A DNA stretch of 64,000 bases from Rhipicephalus microplus (GCF_043290135.1 NC_134700.1:158107553-158171552); one strand, 5' to 3'; shown: positions 12,296 to 24,024, numbered from the stretch's first letter. Program-made: numbers and translations. The notes: generated by a model from the sequence alone, not told the origin.

Positions 12296-13089
12296 TTAAT
12301 TTTTTTTGTTGTGCTTTTTATAAATTGCATCACTCCACTTGCTGCTGGACAGTGGATGCTGGCTACTTGTTGGCAGCAGGTTGACTGAAGCGTGCCCAGA
12401 GAGTGGTTGCGGCATGAGACGCGCGGACACTATAGCCTTTCTGTCGGGGATGACTAAGGTGCTCTTAGACAGCACACCCCGCTCTTGGCTGTTGATGCCC
12501 CCGAAAATGTATATGCCCGAACCTGTAAAAGAAGCAGTCATTTTGATTTTTCATTTTGCACTGATAGCGACAGTTTCTTGCCTATGGTTGCGATGGAGGC
12601 ACTGTGTCTGGCCACTCCAAGTGTGCAAGTTTTCTTCCATTTTGATTGCTGTGAAACAACGTCAATGGAGTCCATGCTGACAGGGTGCTTCTCTTTAGTG
12701 ATGTTGCTACAGCCTCCACAGAGCCAGATGTTCCCATTGATGAGTGTTGCAGATGAAACGGCTCTAGGCTGCCCGAGTGGTGGACCCGTTGTCGAGCTGT
12801 TGTATGACAAAAGAAGCAAACACCCTTTATATATGGACAAAGATACATAAATATGACTAAAACATGCAAAACTATGTGATAGAAACAAAAGAATTGCCTG
12901 TCTAGGTGTAGGGAATACACAAGGACTTCAGAAACAGTTGGGCTGTTGTGCCTGTCGTACATTCCTCCCAAAAGCCAGATGGCGCTACCCTTGGTCACTG
13001 CAATCATGCCCATTCTTGGCTCGGGTATTGAATTCAGTCGTTTCAATTTGGCATTGTTCAAGTCATATGCTTCAACAGAAGAAAGCAGT
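12296..13089 (-). CDS. Kelch-repeat protein, C-terminal exons
   Basis: Three exons on the minus strand encode consecutive Kelch blades. Exon a is 13089-12898 (acceptor TAATTACAG; VEAYDLNN, then PEPRMGMIAV and IWLLGGMYD). Exon b is 12796-12582 (GQPRAVSSATLINGNIWLCGG, SKWKKTCTLGVARHSASIAT). Exon c starts at 12522 (GSGIYIFGGINSQERG) and stays open to 12296. Phases 2 and 1 join perfectly and keep the blade pattern, but only if both donors are GC (CAG|GCAATT and TAG|GCAAGA). The second intron is 59 bp. The product resembles the propeller of KLHL-type proteins, which are Cullin-3 substrate adaptors when a BTB domain is present. No BTB exon was identified, so the subfamily is open. The true 3' end of exon c is uncertain. 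Confidence 0.8.
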
Positions 13090-15320
13090 CTGTAATTAAA
13101 AAAGGTATCGCATTAATTGTTCCAAGAATCATGCCAGTGGTACTTTTAAGAGCTTACTCTTACCCCCATATGTCGCCTTATTTCCCTCTATCAAAATTTG
13201 CATTAGTAGCAAGGGATTAATATGCTTGATATCTGTTCAGCAGCTTTCATAGTGTAGCCATCCCTTTGCACTTCATAAGCTCAACTTTTATGGCAAGTAT
13301 TGGTACACAGGCCTGTTGCAACTATATATATATATATAGTGTATATTTTGGGCATTTGCTTGATGTAGTGTAAGCATGTTGGTGTCACTTGGTACAGTGT
13401 TTGATAATGAGGTTGGGTCTGAGCTCTGCTTCTGTCTGGCTACACATGTGGTAATTAGCCTGCTGCAAAAACAATTTGGAATAATCTGTAAGACTGCTTT
13501 CCTGTGCGGTTCTTTTCAGACTAAGCACCCTAATTCGCTTAAAACTGGGAAGTGCAAAATTGAAAAGGACAGAAAGGAACAGAGATAGACAGGTCTATCT
13601 GTGTTACTTCTTTTCCTCTTTGTTATTGTGCTTACAAGTTTTAAGATTATGAGCAGACTAGCCCAGCAAGGCATTCTTTTAAACTCTCATGCACATACAC
13701 CTTGCGTCACTCCCAGCTTCGTAGCAAAAGTGTCATGTCGGCCTAGCGATGGTATCCTTAACAACCTACATATGCAAAAAGGCAACAATGAGACATGACA
13801 ATGCTACAGTTGCTACAATAATTTCATTGAAGAATTTGTGATGCTTGTACTTTTACTGGAGTCATGAGTGGCAAAAGCACAAAGAACGAAAAAGTCTGAA
13901 TAAGAGTACTTGATTGAAAAAAAAAAAACCCTTGGTTGCAAAAGTTCTGCTGTTTTTTGCGAATTGTCCATTGGTATTCAAGTCAACAGGAATAACCAAT
14001 TGAGAGAAAAGTTTATGAATTGAGATTTAATCATGCTTTTATAAATAAAGATTTTTGACAATAATGTTTTAAGACCCACACTGAGCTAGACAGACTACTG
14101 CCATTATATTCATTTCTATATATTTATGTACTATGACAGGTGTACTTGTTTTATTGCAGGAGTGGGAATAACAGCACAGATCAGTTGCAGCAAAGGAAGA
14201 AATGAACATACTACTTAGATTTAGGTGTGCAGCAAAGAAGCTGAGATGGTTGAAACTGATCTGCTTCACAATAAAGTGGGCTTTATGATCACATTGTGGT
14301 GTGATTTCCGGTTAACACACTGACAGATTCAATTGGGTGAAAAAGTGTCGGCTTTAGGTTTATTAAAATTTATGTTTCTGTTTTAGTATTGTTTCGTAAG
14401 TTAATTGGGGCTGTCGAAAATGTTATATGAACTTGCAGTGTAATTTACATGTTTAGATGCAAGTTAGGTTAAGACTAGACTGGTTAGTGGTAGATAAAAA
14501 ATTCTTGTCATACTCTCACAAATTAAATGTTCATTGCAGGGATGTAGTCAGTGGGTGGCACTCTGGGCACATGCCACCCCTCGCCCCCTTGAAATTTGGC
14601 CAATTTAAAGGGGTGCCTCTCTCGAAGTCTAGATGGTGCATCCCCCTCGCCCCGAAAAAATTTGCTGGCTTCGCACCTGGTTCATTGTCTTCTTTATGTT
14701 CTCAATATTGTGAATAAAGTTTCAGACAATAGAAGCATGCTCAAGTATCGGGCTTAGTAATGCTCTGGATTTTAGCAGTTTGGCCTCTCGAGGAGCGAAG
14801 CAAGTTGTTGTAGGTAGCCAGTTTGTTTATCTAGTGATTTATTGAATATTTGGCTTTATTGTGCTTGCTCCAAGACAAGTTCAAGGATGGAAGTGCTGCA
14901 CTGGTTGCTCCCAACGTCTCGAAAAGGGATATATGGCTACATGCTGTGTCAAACTTCATGCGTTGTTGGTAATTGCTCAGAACCTGCCCTGAAACGGCTC
15001 TTGGTGAAAATGAGGAACTTTAACCTTGTGGCTAACTCATGAGTTTTAAAGAAACTGAAAAAAATCTGTATGCTATTATTTCGTTGGCCATTATCGGCTT
15101 TGCTCTCACTGATGCAATAAGAATTGGCATATCAATGTATAATTCATTTAGCTGTTTTTTCCAACATTACATGCAGGTAAATTAGTGAAATATATAAATG
15201 ACTGAGATTGCTTTGGCAACTGCTCAATGTAGCTGGTTACTTCTGTAAATACGGTGCATAGCTTTACCGGTGTGATTTCATTTCTGTCTCAAGGAATTGT
15301 ATCTTCTCTCTCCCTCTCTC

Positions 15321-15323
<3 letters not shown>
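13090..15323. other. Probable Kelch-gene intron or upstream region, no gene seen
   Basis: No supported exon. A small TA run lies at 13324-13338. A segment at about 14540-14700 with several CCCC-rich short words looks like a dispersed repeat. Confidence 0.4.

Positions 15324-15368
<45 letters not shown>
15324..15368. repeat. (TA)n microsatellite, left of palindrome
   Basis: About 22 TA units, bounded by cac on the left and gtg on the right. Confidence 0.95.
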
Positions 15369-15370
<2 letters not shown>

Positions 15371-15408
15371 GGAGTAATAATTCAATTTCAATGGGCCAGT
15401 TAGTCTTC

Positions 15409-15597
15409 GTGAAGGTATAGGATATGGCACAACAGGAGCGTTGTCAACAAGGATAACTATATTTCCCAACAGTTTCGGGAGGGGTCCTCCCTTCATCAGG
15501 GAATGATCCCCTGATGAAGGGAGGACCCCTCCCGAAACTGTTGGGAAATATAGTTATCCTTGTTGACAACGCTCCCGTTGTGCCATATCCCATACCT

Positions 15598-15601
<4 letters not shown>
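15409..15601. repeat. Near-perfect palindrome, 93 bp arms
   Basis: Arms 15409-15501 and 15509-15601 are reverse complements with about two mismatches and a 7 base spacer (aatgatc). Each arm contains CTGATGA, a six-pair GC hairpin and GAAA; on the plus strand these are CTGATGA at 15511-15517 and GAAA at 15534-15537. The whole unit sits between two TA microsatellites. It has no coding capacity. Confidence 0.9.

Positions 15602-15634
<33 letters not shown>
15602..15634. repeat. (TA)n microsatellite, right of palindrome
   Basis: About 16 TA units directly after the right arm. Confidence 0.95.
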
Positions 15635-15636
<2 letters not shown>

Positions 15637-15649
15637 TGATGGAACTGTA

Positions 15650-17180
15650 GAGTAGCCGGGATAACCACGACTTTAATACTATAAGAACTAGCAGTAACCC
15701 AGATGACACCCCACCAGTAATGATAGAAGTCAGAAAGGCTTTGGAGAGCATGCAAAGAGGCAAAGCTGCTGGTGAGGATCAGGTAACATCAGATCTGCTG
15801 AAAGATGGAGGACAGATTGTGTTAGAAAAACTAGCCACCCTGTTTACGAGGTGTCTCCTGACGGAAAGAGTACCAGAGCCTTGGAAGAACGCTAACATCA
15901 TCTTACATAAGAAAGGCGATGACAAGGACTTGAAGAATTACAGGCCAATCAGCTTGCTCTCTGTAGTATACAAGCTATTTACAAAGGCAATTGCTAACAG
16001 AGTAAAGAAAACATTAGAATTCAATCAACCAAAAAAACAAGCAGGATTTCGAACAGGCTACTCAACAATCGACCACATTCACACTATCAACCAGGTAATA
16101 GAGAAATGCTCAGAATATAACCAACCACTATACATAGCCTTCATAGATTACGAGAAGGCGTTTGATTTAGTAGAAATATCAGCCGTCCTGCAGACACTGT
16201 GGAATCAGGGCGTCGATGAAGTATATATAAACACCCTGCAAAAAATCTACAGGATATCAACTGCTACCATAGTGCTTCATAAAGAAAGCAACAGAATACC
16301 AATCAAGAAGGGTGTAAGGCAGGGGGACACAATCTCCCCAATGCTATTTACCGCGTGCTTACAGGAGGTTTTCAGAAGCCTATAATCGGAACAGTTAGGG
16401 ATAAGAGTTAATGGAGAGTACCTTAATAACCTGCACTTCCCGGATGACATTGCATTGCTGAGTAACTCAGGGGACGAATAGCAACTCATGATTACGGAGT
16501 TAGACAAGGAGAGCAGAAAGGTGGGTCTTAAAATTGATCTACAGAAAACAAAAGTAATGTACAACAACCTCAGAAAAGAGCAGTGCTTCGAGATAGATAA
16601 TAGTGCACTTCAAGTTGTAAAAGACTATGTCTACTTAGGGCAGGTAATAACCGCAGAGCCGAACCACGAGATTGAAGTAACTAGAAGAATAAAAATGTGG
16701 TGGAGCACATGTGGCAAGCACTCTCAAATTATGACAGGTAGATTGCCACTATCCCTCAAGAGGAAGTTATATAACAGTTGTATCTTGCCGGTACTTAGCT
16801 ATGGAGCAGAATTCTGCAGACTTACAAAGAGGGCTCAGCTTAAATTGAGGACGACGCAGCGAGCAATGGAAAGAAAAATGGTAGTTGTAACCTTAAGAGA
16901 CAAGAAGAAAGCAGAGTGGGTTAAGGAACAAACGGGGGTTAAGGATATCATAGTTGAAATTAAGAAGAAGAAATGGACATGGGCCGGACATGTAGCGCGT
17001 AGACAGGATAACCGCTGTTCGTTAAGGGTAACTAACTGGATTCCCAGAGAAGGCAAGCGGGTTAGAGGGAGACAGAAGGTTAGGTGGGCAGATGAGATTA
17101 AGAAGTTTGCGGGTACGAATTGGCAGGAGCAAGCACATGACCGGGTTAACTGGCGGAACATGGGAGTAGGCAGCAACAGC
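15650..17180 (+). mobile_element. 5'-truncated RTE-type non-LTR retrotransposon
   Basis: Contains the reverse transcriptase and C-terminal region of an RTE-like element. The endonuclease is missing, so the copy is truncated at the 5' side, next to the TA tract. The end after about 17175 runs into a CAG-rich stretch, and no clean tail or target duplication was found. It lies antisense to the Kelch gene and may sit in one of its introns. Confidence 0.75.
15720..17176 (+). pseudogene. RTE-type reverse transcriptase, interrupted
   Basis: One frame continues from 15720 with two stops, TAA at 16383-16385 and TAG at 16479-16481. Landmarks in order are NYRPISLLSVVYK, QAGFRTGYST, FIDYEKAFD (first catalytic Asp), VRQGDTISPMLF and FPDDIALLS (the second catalytic pair, with Pro where Ala is usual). 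Then comes the RTE C-terminal signature WTWAGHVARR, GKRVRGRQKVRW and AGTNWQEQAHDR. The frame stays open to 17354, but similarity stops near NWRNMG at about 17160. It would encode target-primed reverse transcription if intact. Confidence 0.85.
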
Positions 17181-17620
17181 AGCAGCCTTCGCCTCCATCG
17201 TCATCTTCTTCCTCGCAGCCACAGCAGCCTGCTGGCTCTCCCACAACGAGCAACTGAGGCACATGTACGAGCTGATTGGGTGGCCGTCTCTCCGACAATG
17301 TTGTTTTTTTTTTTGTGGCCAGACTCCCTCGCAACGCTGCAGCGACAATATTGAAAGGGGTGTGTCCTTGTGCACAAGTTTTCGTTAATAAGGGCTGCTG
17401 ATCCCTACGGATTTCTAAGAATTCCTGCGGGGCATGCTCAGAATATTACTGCATAAACTAGGGCTAAGGTAGAGCTTTGAAATTCCTTTCGAGTTTGATG
17501 TTTGATTGCAATTTCAGTTTCTCTGTGAATGTGCTTATTACCTTAAAGTGACCTCATTCTTCAAAAGTATTGCTCAGATTTTTTTATTTTTCTTTGCTTT
17601 GCGAGGGAGACCTGTTACTG
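17181..17620. other. No gene seen after RTE fragment
   Basis: CAG- and TCC-rich stretch to about 17240, then unremarkable sequence. Confidence 0.4.
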
Positions 17621-17639
17621 ATATTAAATGTAATAACTG

Positions 17640-17886
17640 AACACAGCTGCTTGGGCTTGGAGGCACTAACATCATGCAGCCAGTGTAGCGAAAACCACTT
17701 TGCAGAAGTGGCACCTAGTCTACTGGGAAGCGAGCCTGCTGCTGCCACAGTTTCGCTTAAGTTGAAAGCTTTGGTTTTTCGTGTGTCCAGCATGTGGCCA
17801 ATAATGCAGATCCATGTTGGTGTACACTTTGCCCCGCTTCTCGGGGTGCCTCTGGTCTTGTGGAAGTTGGGCACAAGTATCACCAA
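17640..17886 (-). CDS. Possible additional Kelch exon
   Basis: A minus-strand open stretch reads GTPRSGAKCTPTWICIIGHM followed some residues later by GSLPSRLGATSAKW. This has the spacing of two Kelch blade starts (PRxGA ... IxIIGxM ... LPxRLGA). It lies about 4.6 kb upstream of the Kelch exons on the same strand. A TGA sits just after the best acceptor (TAATTACAG), a later AG would avoid it, and no donor of the phase needed by the next exon was found. It may be a real exon, a decayed one or chance. Confidence 0.3.
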
Positions 17887-17899
17887 AGATGGCCATTTT

Positions 17900-19100
17900 C
17901 AGAACTGTAATTATGGAATGCATTGGTTGGTGTAAGATCCTAAAATGAGCTCAATTCTGTTCAGTCCTTTTATTCCTTTTTCCTCGTAGATGTGCGTTTG
18001 GAGTGTTGGCCACAAGAAAAAAAATCATTGTAGGAGCAGGTGGCAGGGAGCAGGGCAGTTGATGATGTTGTTGATCGTGTTCTTCATCAACATGTCACAT
18101 TTTTTTTCTTCTTTTTCACTCTCTCTCTTTTTATAAAAAAAAAACAAACAAATGGTGTAAAAAGTGGGTTTGGGCGACACAAGGTGCAAGTGTGGAAGAG
18201 AGAGTGCTCCTCCACCGGGGAGAGTATTGAGGGAGGGAGTGTGTGGAGGAGGTGTGTGCATTGTGTATATAATATTATGTATGGTTGTGAGGGGGAGAAA
18301 GGGAACCCTTAGACACTTGATTCTATGTGGACCACCAGATTGACACTGGCGTATGAAGAGGAGGGGACATCGGCTGATCATTCCATGGTTTGCCAGTGGC
18401 ATCGAGGCACCAGGGTGCACCAGCTCGTGCATAGCCTTGCATGCTGTATGGAAGCCCCTGGATTGCATCTCTAAGGAGCACGTGAATGGAGTTCTGTTTT
18501 TTGAGCAAGATCCACTGCTATACTGTGTGCTCGGCTCCAGACAACGTTCTGAGTAGCGGAAAAAGCAGAGCACATGGTGTGGGCGTGTGTGTGTTGTGAA
18601 AGAGATGCCGAGCTCTGAGAGCTTGCAAACAGCGGTCGTCGTTGGGACTCAGGAGAACACCACAAGCGTGCTCTGGATGAAGGCCATTGGAGTCTCACAT
18701 TGGTTTAAGTGGTTGGAGTCTCACATTGGTTTAAGTGGCTTAATGTGATGGCCCAGTGGATTTGAGGGGGTGTTAATCTGCCTCCTAATAGCAACAAGAC
18801 GTAGAGGGCACCCTTTTGCTCCCTCCGCAGAAGTGCTCCGCAGAAGTGCTCCGCAGAAGAAATGCTTTGAGGTGGTGGAAATAAACAGAGAGGTGCATAG
18901 GTGGGGTTGTTTTCAACGAGACCGAATTCACTTCGATGGGCGGCTAGGTCATGAGGTGGGTTGGCGACTTGCAGGACGCGCAGTAGCTTTTTTGGGGGGC
19001 AAGCGAGCCCTTCGGTGTGCAGGATAGCTACTAACGAGGAAAACAACCAGGGAGACTTTGACAGATGCTATGGACAGATACGATTCCAAAGTGGCACCAA
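17900..19100. other. No gene supported; short tandem duplications
   Basis: Contains a 26 bp direct tandem duplication at about 18688-18739 (unit begins tggagtctcacattgg) and 14 bp repeats at about 18825-18860 (gtgctccgcagaa). Long minus-strand ORFs near 18025-18573 show no recognisable domain. Confidence 0.5.
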
Positions 19101-19178
19101 TATCTTAGATAGGTAGAGTCCGGGGCATAAATAGACGTAGCCACGAGCGCCGAGCCAATTCAGACATAGGGTATATTA

Positions 19179-19897
19179 ACATGCAGGGTGGTAGGAACAG
19201 GCTGAAGTGGGAAGAGACAGAATAACAGCTAAGAGAAGAGAGGCCGATGGTATACGGTTTTGTAGAAACACATCTCAGGGACATGGAACAACCTCCGAAC
19301 AATCCGGACTACGTGTGGGAATATTGTGATAGAATAGAAGGCAGCAGAAAGGGGGGTGGTATTGGGGCATTCATTCATAAAAGTACAGACTGGCAAAGGG
19401 TCAAGCAGGAGTGCAAGGAACATTTATGGCTAAAAGGGAAAGTGGCAGGTCAAATGACACTCCTTGGTTTCGTGTACTTGTGGACGGGAGCAAAGGCCAG
19501 GGAGGAAAACCAGGCAATGGTAGAGTGTATATCAAAGGACATTCAGGAGTTGGGAAGAAAGTGCGAGATAATTATACTGGGAGGCATGAATGCGCACATA
19601 GAAGATATAGATGGGTATACCGACCCGACAGGCAAAATGATAATGGATATGTGTAAAAGGCTTGATTTGAACATTTGCAACAGTACCGAGAAGTGTGAAG
19701 GGCAAATAACATGGGAGGTAGGAAGGCTGCAGTCGACGATAGATTATGCACTGATGTCACATAGGATGTATGATAAGCACAGGGGAATGCACATAGATGA
19801 AGGTGGCTCCAGAAGTCTGGGTAGTGATCACAAACGTATCAAGTTAAGTTTTGGAAGAGCAGTGAAATTGGGAAGGAGACAAGATGAGCAACTATAG
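19179..19897 (+). pseudogene. Apurinic-type endonuclease domain of the non-LTR element
   Basis: The domain begins about 19160 with GYINMQGGRNR and is cut by an early TAA near 19223. The frame then continues with VYGFVETHL (the catalytic Glu of ETH), GGGIGAFIH, IILGGMNAHI (the usual D-x-N has lost its Asp), STIDYALMS and GSDHKRIKL (the SDH motif). Such endonucleases nick chromosomal DNA to prime reverse transcription. Replacement of the Asp in the LGDxNAH motif adds to the evidence of decay. The coding run ends at a TAG at 19895-19897 and resumes in the same frame at 19898. Confidence 0.75.
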
Positions 19898-22369
19898 GAA
19901 AATTTTTATCATGAAAGGCAAATTGAAATAGCCACTAAACAAATTGAGAAAGTAATCACGGAGGATAATAAGACAGTGTGGACATACACGAATCTAATTA
20001 GACTGTTTGAGCTAGAGCTTGCTAAGACGCGTGACAAGTCACCCCGGAAAAGAAGACACAAACCCAAAAGTTGGTGGGATGAGGAAGTTAAGAGAGCGAT
20101 AACAAAACGTCAGGAAGCCTATAGGGAACACAGACATGCTAAGCAGCGGGATGAACCGACAGATGATGTTGAAAGAAAATGGGAAACCTTTCTAAGCTGT
20201 AGAAGGGATGCATCCCTTCTGATCAATGAAAAGATTAGAAGGGAGCTCAGTGGCTGGCAGAAGTACATAAAAAAGATAGAAAGGCAGCTGCGAAGTTTTG
20301 GAGCCATCTAAACTCCCTAAGAAATGAGACGAGCCTAGAGCAGGGTTTTATAACCACAGCCCAAGGTGCTAGGCTAGAAGGGGACGAAGCTATTGAATAT
20401 ATAAGAACAAGGGTGGCAGAAAAATTTCAACAAAGTGATTTATGCACCACAATAGACAAGGACGAATCAAGTGGTGCAATGGCTCCATTTTCACAACGAG
20501 AGAGGGAAAGGGCCGAGAAAAGGGTTCCTAGTAGTACATCAACAGGCCCAGATGGCATTCCAATTATGCTAAAGACATTAGGTCCGAAGTCTAAGCAGGC
20601 TTTGAGAGCGGCAGTGAGCAAAATAATAATCGATGGTGAAGTTCCCGATGAATGTAAACTTAGCAGGATGAGCATGGTCTATAAAGGAAAGGGGGACAAA
20701 GCTGACATAAAGAACTACCGTCCTATAACAGTGACATCAGTGGTCTACAGGCTGGCGATGCAAATTATAAAGGAAAGACTGCAGGCATGGATAGAGGATG
20801 AGGGGGTGCTGGGGGAACTGCAGAATGGGTTTCGGAAACACAGGAGGTTAGAAGACAATCTGTTCTCACTGACGCAGTGCATCGAAATAGCAGAAAAGGA
20901 ACACAGGCCCCTGTGGCTAGCATTTTTGGGATATCAAGGGAGCGTACGATGGCGTACGTGGTTCAAGAGGAATTGTGGGGAATATTGTACACACTAGGCG
21001 TGGGACATGTTGTCACTAATCTTTTAAAGGATATATATAAAGGTAACAAGGTAGTTATAAAGTTGGAAAAACAGGTATCCGGCCTGCAGAGGTAAAACGG
21101 AGGCTTAGGCAGGGGTGTCCACTGTCACCCTTATTATTCGTGATGTACCTACAAGGATTAGAGGCCAAATTAGAGGGAAGTGGACTGGGCTTCAACCTCT
21201 CTTTAGTCAAACAAGGAAAACTTATTGATCATGCACTACCAGCATTAATGTACGCAGATGACATAATGCTAATGGCCAACAACAAGGAAGATTTGCAGAG
21301 ATTGGTGGACATCTGTGGTAATGAGGGAGATAGGTTAGATTTTAGATTCAGTAAGGAAAAATCAGCAGTCATGATTTTCAATGACAACGAAGGTAGTTAG
21401 CTTGAAATACAGGTCACGCTTGAGATAACAGACAATTACAAATATCTGGGCGTATGGATAAGCAATGGGACCGAGTACCCAAGGGAACACGAAATATACG
21501 TGATGACTAAAGGTAACAGGAATGCACCAGTGATGAAAAATAGGGCACTGTGGAATTACAATAGATATGATGTTGTGAGAGGAATATGGAAAGGGGTCAT
21601 GGTTCCTGGGCTGGTGTTCGGCAATGCGGTCTTGTGCATGAGATCAGAAGTTCAAGCAATATTAAAAATTAAGCAACGTGGAATAGGTAGGTTTGCTTTA
21701 GGGGCTCACGGGAATACACCAAATCAGGGAGTACAAGGTGATATGGGATGGACATCATTTGAGGGCAGGGAAGCTTGCAGCAAGATAAAATTTGAGAAGC
21801 GATTGAGAGAAATGGGGGAGGAGCGTTGGGCTAGAAAGGTTTTCAGCTACTTGTACATGAAGAATGTCGATACAAAATGGAGGAAGCGAACCAGGAAAAT
21901 GACTGGTAAATACTTGGAAAACAGCAGTTGGCCAAACCAAAAAGAACTATCGGTTAAGAAGAAAGTGAAGGAAACGCAGACTGACATGTGGAGAATGGGC
22001 ATATTTAAGAAGTCCACACTAGAGATCTATCGAACATTTAAGCAGGAAATTGCCAAGGAAAGGATCTATGATAATACTCGGGGTAGTTCTCTACTGTTTG
22101 AGGCCAGGACGGGAGTACTGCGAACCAAGACATATCGGGCCAAATACGAAGGGGTAGACACAGTATGCAGTGCGTGTGGAGAGGAAGAAGAAACTGCCAA
22201 ACACTTGATAATGTTCTGTAAAGGGCTTCACCCTGTAGTTCAGGATGATGGCGCAGAGTTTTTCAAAGCACTGGGGTTTAGGGACCGGGAGGGCAAAATA
22301 GACTTTAAGCGGGTAGACTTAACTAAAAGGAGGTTATCTGATTGTGAGTTGAAGTCAAGGCACGAGTGA
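19898..22369 (+). pseudogene. Reverse transcriptase and C-terminal domain, with frameshifts
   Basis: Frames change near 20281, near 20935 and near 21095, and a TAG occurs at about 21400. Pieces in order: a basic linker (KSWWDEEVKRAI), TSTGPDGIP, NYRPITVTSVVYR, LQNGFRKHRR, a damaged catalytic segment around AFLGYQ, RQGCPLSPLLF, YADDIMLMA (intact catalytic YADD), YKYLGVWIS and finally CSACGEEEETAKHLIMFC. This set is that of a Jockey/R1-like ORF2. The final open piece, 21500-22369, is the best-preserved part. Confidence 0.8.
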
Positions 22370-22758
22370 GAATTGAACTCTTCACTGCAAAGTACGAATA
22401 CTCAAACTCAGTTTTTAAAGAAAAAAAATAAATCTAATTTTTGGGTTCATTAAGTATTACGGCTTGGTGGCGCTAGCCACCGCCCAATCTGAAGGGTACA
22501 GCCATATCCATCCATCCATCCAATCATTATCACGGCGACGGGCGGTACCAGCCATAGCCTCCTATGTTCTTTCTGTGTCGCTCGAAGGAGCCAGAGCCTC
22601 CGTCCGCGCTCTCCCACCGGCTGACGCAGTTGCCCAAGAGATGGCGCCACCAGCCCTGGGGAGCGTGAAGGCAGTTCGTTTTGGATCGCCGCAGGCCGCA
22701 GTCGATGTGCGCGTTGTGTTCCCGCGATTGAAGAACTTGTGCGTGTTTTCGTGATGCC

Positions 22759-23739
22759 ATGCCCTACTGCTGTGTTCCAGAGTGCAAATATGATGCGAAA
22801 CGTCGTAAGGTACCGCGCATTTCGTTTCATGAAATTCCTAGTGACAGTGAAGCGAGGGCAGCCTGGTTGAAAGCCATCGCTAGGAAAGACTGGATGCCGA
22901 ACACGACAACACGCTACTCCGTTGTGTGCCGACATATTCTCCTGACGGACTACAAAGAAGGATGTAAAACTCGAAAACTCAAGAGGAGTGCAACTCCCAG
23001 CGTGTTCGATGACTACCCGGAGTACATGCAGCCGAAGCCGAAGAAACCACGGAGTGATGCGGCTGCGAGGAAACGAGCGCTTGCTACTGACAACGCTGCT
23101 GGGCGGCCTCTCGAGACAAGGGCTGCAACAGGCCATTTTGTTGGAGCCGATGAAGACACCATGCCTGTGGATGGACTTACTTCAAGTTTCAGCTATCCGG
23201 GTCTCGCAGAAGTTCCGTGCTTTACCGTACCACTTCAAGTTTAGGTGGATGCTCCTTCTGAACCTACCTCAAAGCACGAAGCCACCCAGGCACTTGCTAT
23301 GGTGGGAGGCTTCGTGGCCCGTGTCATACAAGAAAAGATTGCTTGCAGCTCCTGCATTTCAGTTGTCACAAAGCCAGCGTCCTCAGCCCCCATTGACAGT
23401 CTGATTAGGCACCAAGATAGAGGTGGGCTACTGTACCCCTCAAGTGAGCTTGTTCATGTTTTGTACGCGCTAATAAAGTACACTGAACTCATTTTAAGCA
23501 AGCGCAGAGCAATACCAAGGCCTCTGCAGGAAACAGTCAGCAATGCTGTTTCTGCTATGGCAAACAGTGAAGTTTTTAAGCATGTTTGCATTGAGCACCG
23601 CTTGCAGTTTCTGGAGCTTGTTTGCATGAAATTTTGCAAGCCTGTGTTCATGAACTACGCCCTGGGCGTGACTGACAAACACGATGTGAGGAAGGCACTT
23701 CACCACATGCCCTTGTCGAGAAATGTTCTAAAACTGTGA
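22759..23739 (+). pseudogene. THAP-domain transposase-like protein, internally shortened
   Basis: The ATG at 22759 opens a THAP zinc finger: CCVPEC, FHEIPSD, the invariant Trp in RAAWLKAI, then VVCRHILLTDY and the ATPSVF box. THAP fingers are C2CH with C-x2-H at the second pair. Here the spacing is CRH, one residue short. A basic stretch follows (PKPKKPRSDAAARKR), then a TAG at 23242-23244. The same frame continues for 164 codons with IDSLIRHQDRGGLLYPSSE, which resembles the C-terminal part of P-element-type transposases. About 327 codons in all, against 750 or more in the family; the RNase H-like catalytic core is not present. It is probably a non-autonomous remnant or a DNA-binding derivative. 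Confidence 0.7.
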
Positions 23740-23973
23740 ATTATGCTTTTGCAGCTGCTTGACTGTACTATTTTTCTTTCATTGATGTTAGGAATTTCCT
23801 ATGCAACATATGCATCTTCAGAATACCAACAAAATAAAAGTTGATGTCCAGAACAAAGTAACAAGTGTTGTCACTTGAGTTTCGGGTTTTACTGCAAAAG
23901 CGCAATGAAAATGCGAGGCATGCCGTAATATAGGACTATGGATTAATTTTGATCAGATGCGCCTCTTCACCGT

Positions 23974-24024
23974 GGCCGTCAGGACTGCGCGCTGGCAGGA
24001 AACCTGCCAGCGCGCAGTCTTGAG
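23974..24024. repeat. GC-rich hairpin inside the P-like element
   Basis: Arms of 17 perfect pairs (23983-23999 and 24003-24019, core gactgcgcgctggcagg) around a 3 base loop, extending to about 26 pairs with a mismatch and a one-base gap. It is followed by a direct repeat of ggccatgttttaacgcac. Confidence 0.85.

Larger units (their letters stand above)
19125..22525 (+). mobile_element. APE-type non-LTR retrotransposon, decayed
   Basis: This element has an endonuclease, a reverse transcriptase and a C-terminal zinc knuckle in order over about 3.4 kb. Its 3' end appears to be the hairpin-forming ggtggcgctagccacc near 22467-22482 followed by (CATC) repeats to 22525. The P-like element starts 28 bp further on. 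Several frameshifts and stops make it inactive. Confidence 0.75.

Noticed and set aside
18025..18573. 182-codon minus-strand ORF
   Set aside because: Contains a simple-sequence segment and no domain; several frames are equally open here.
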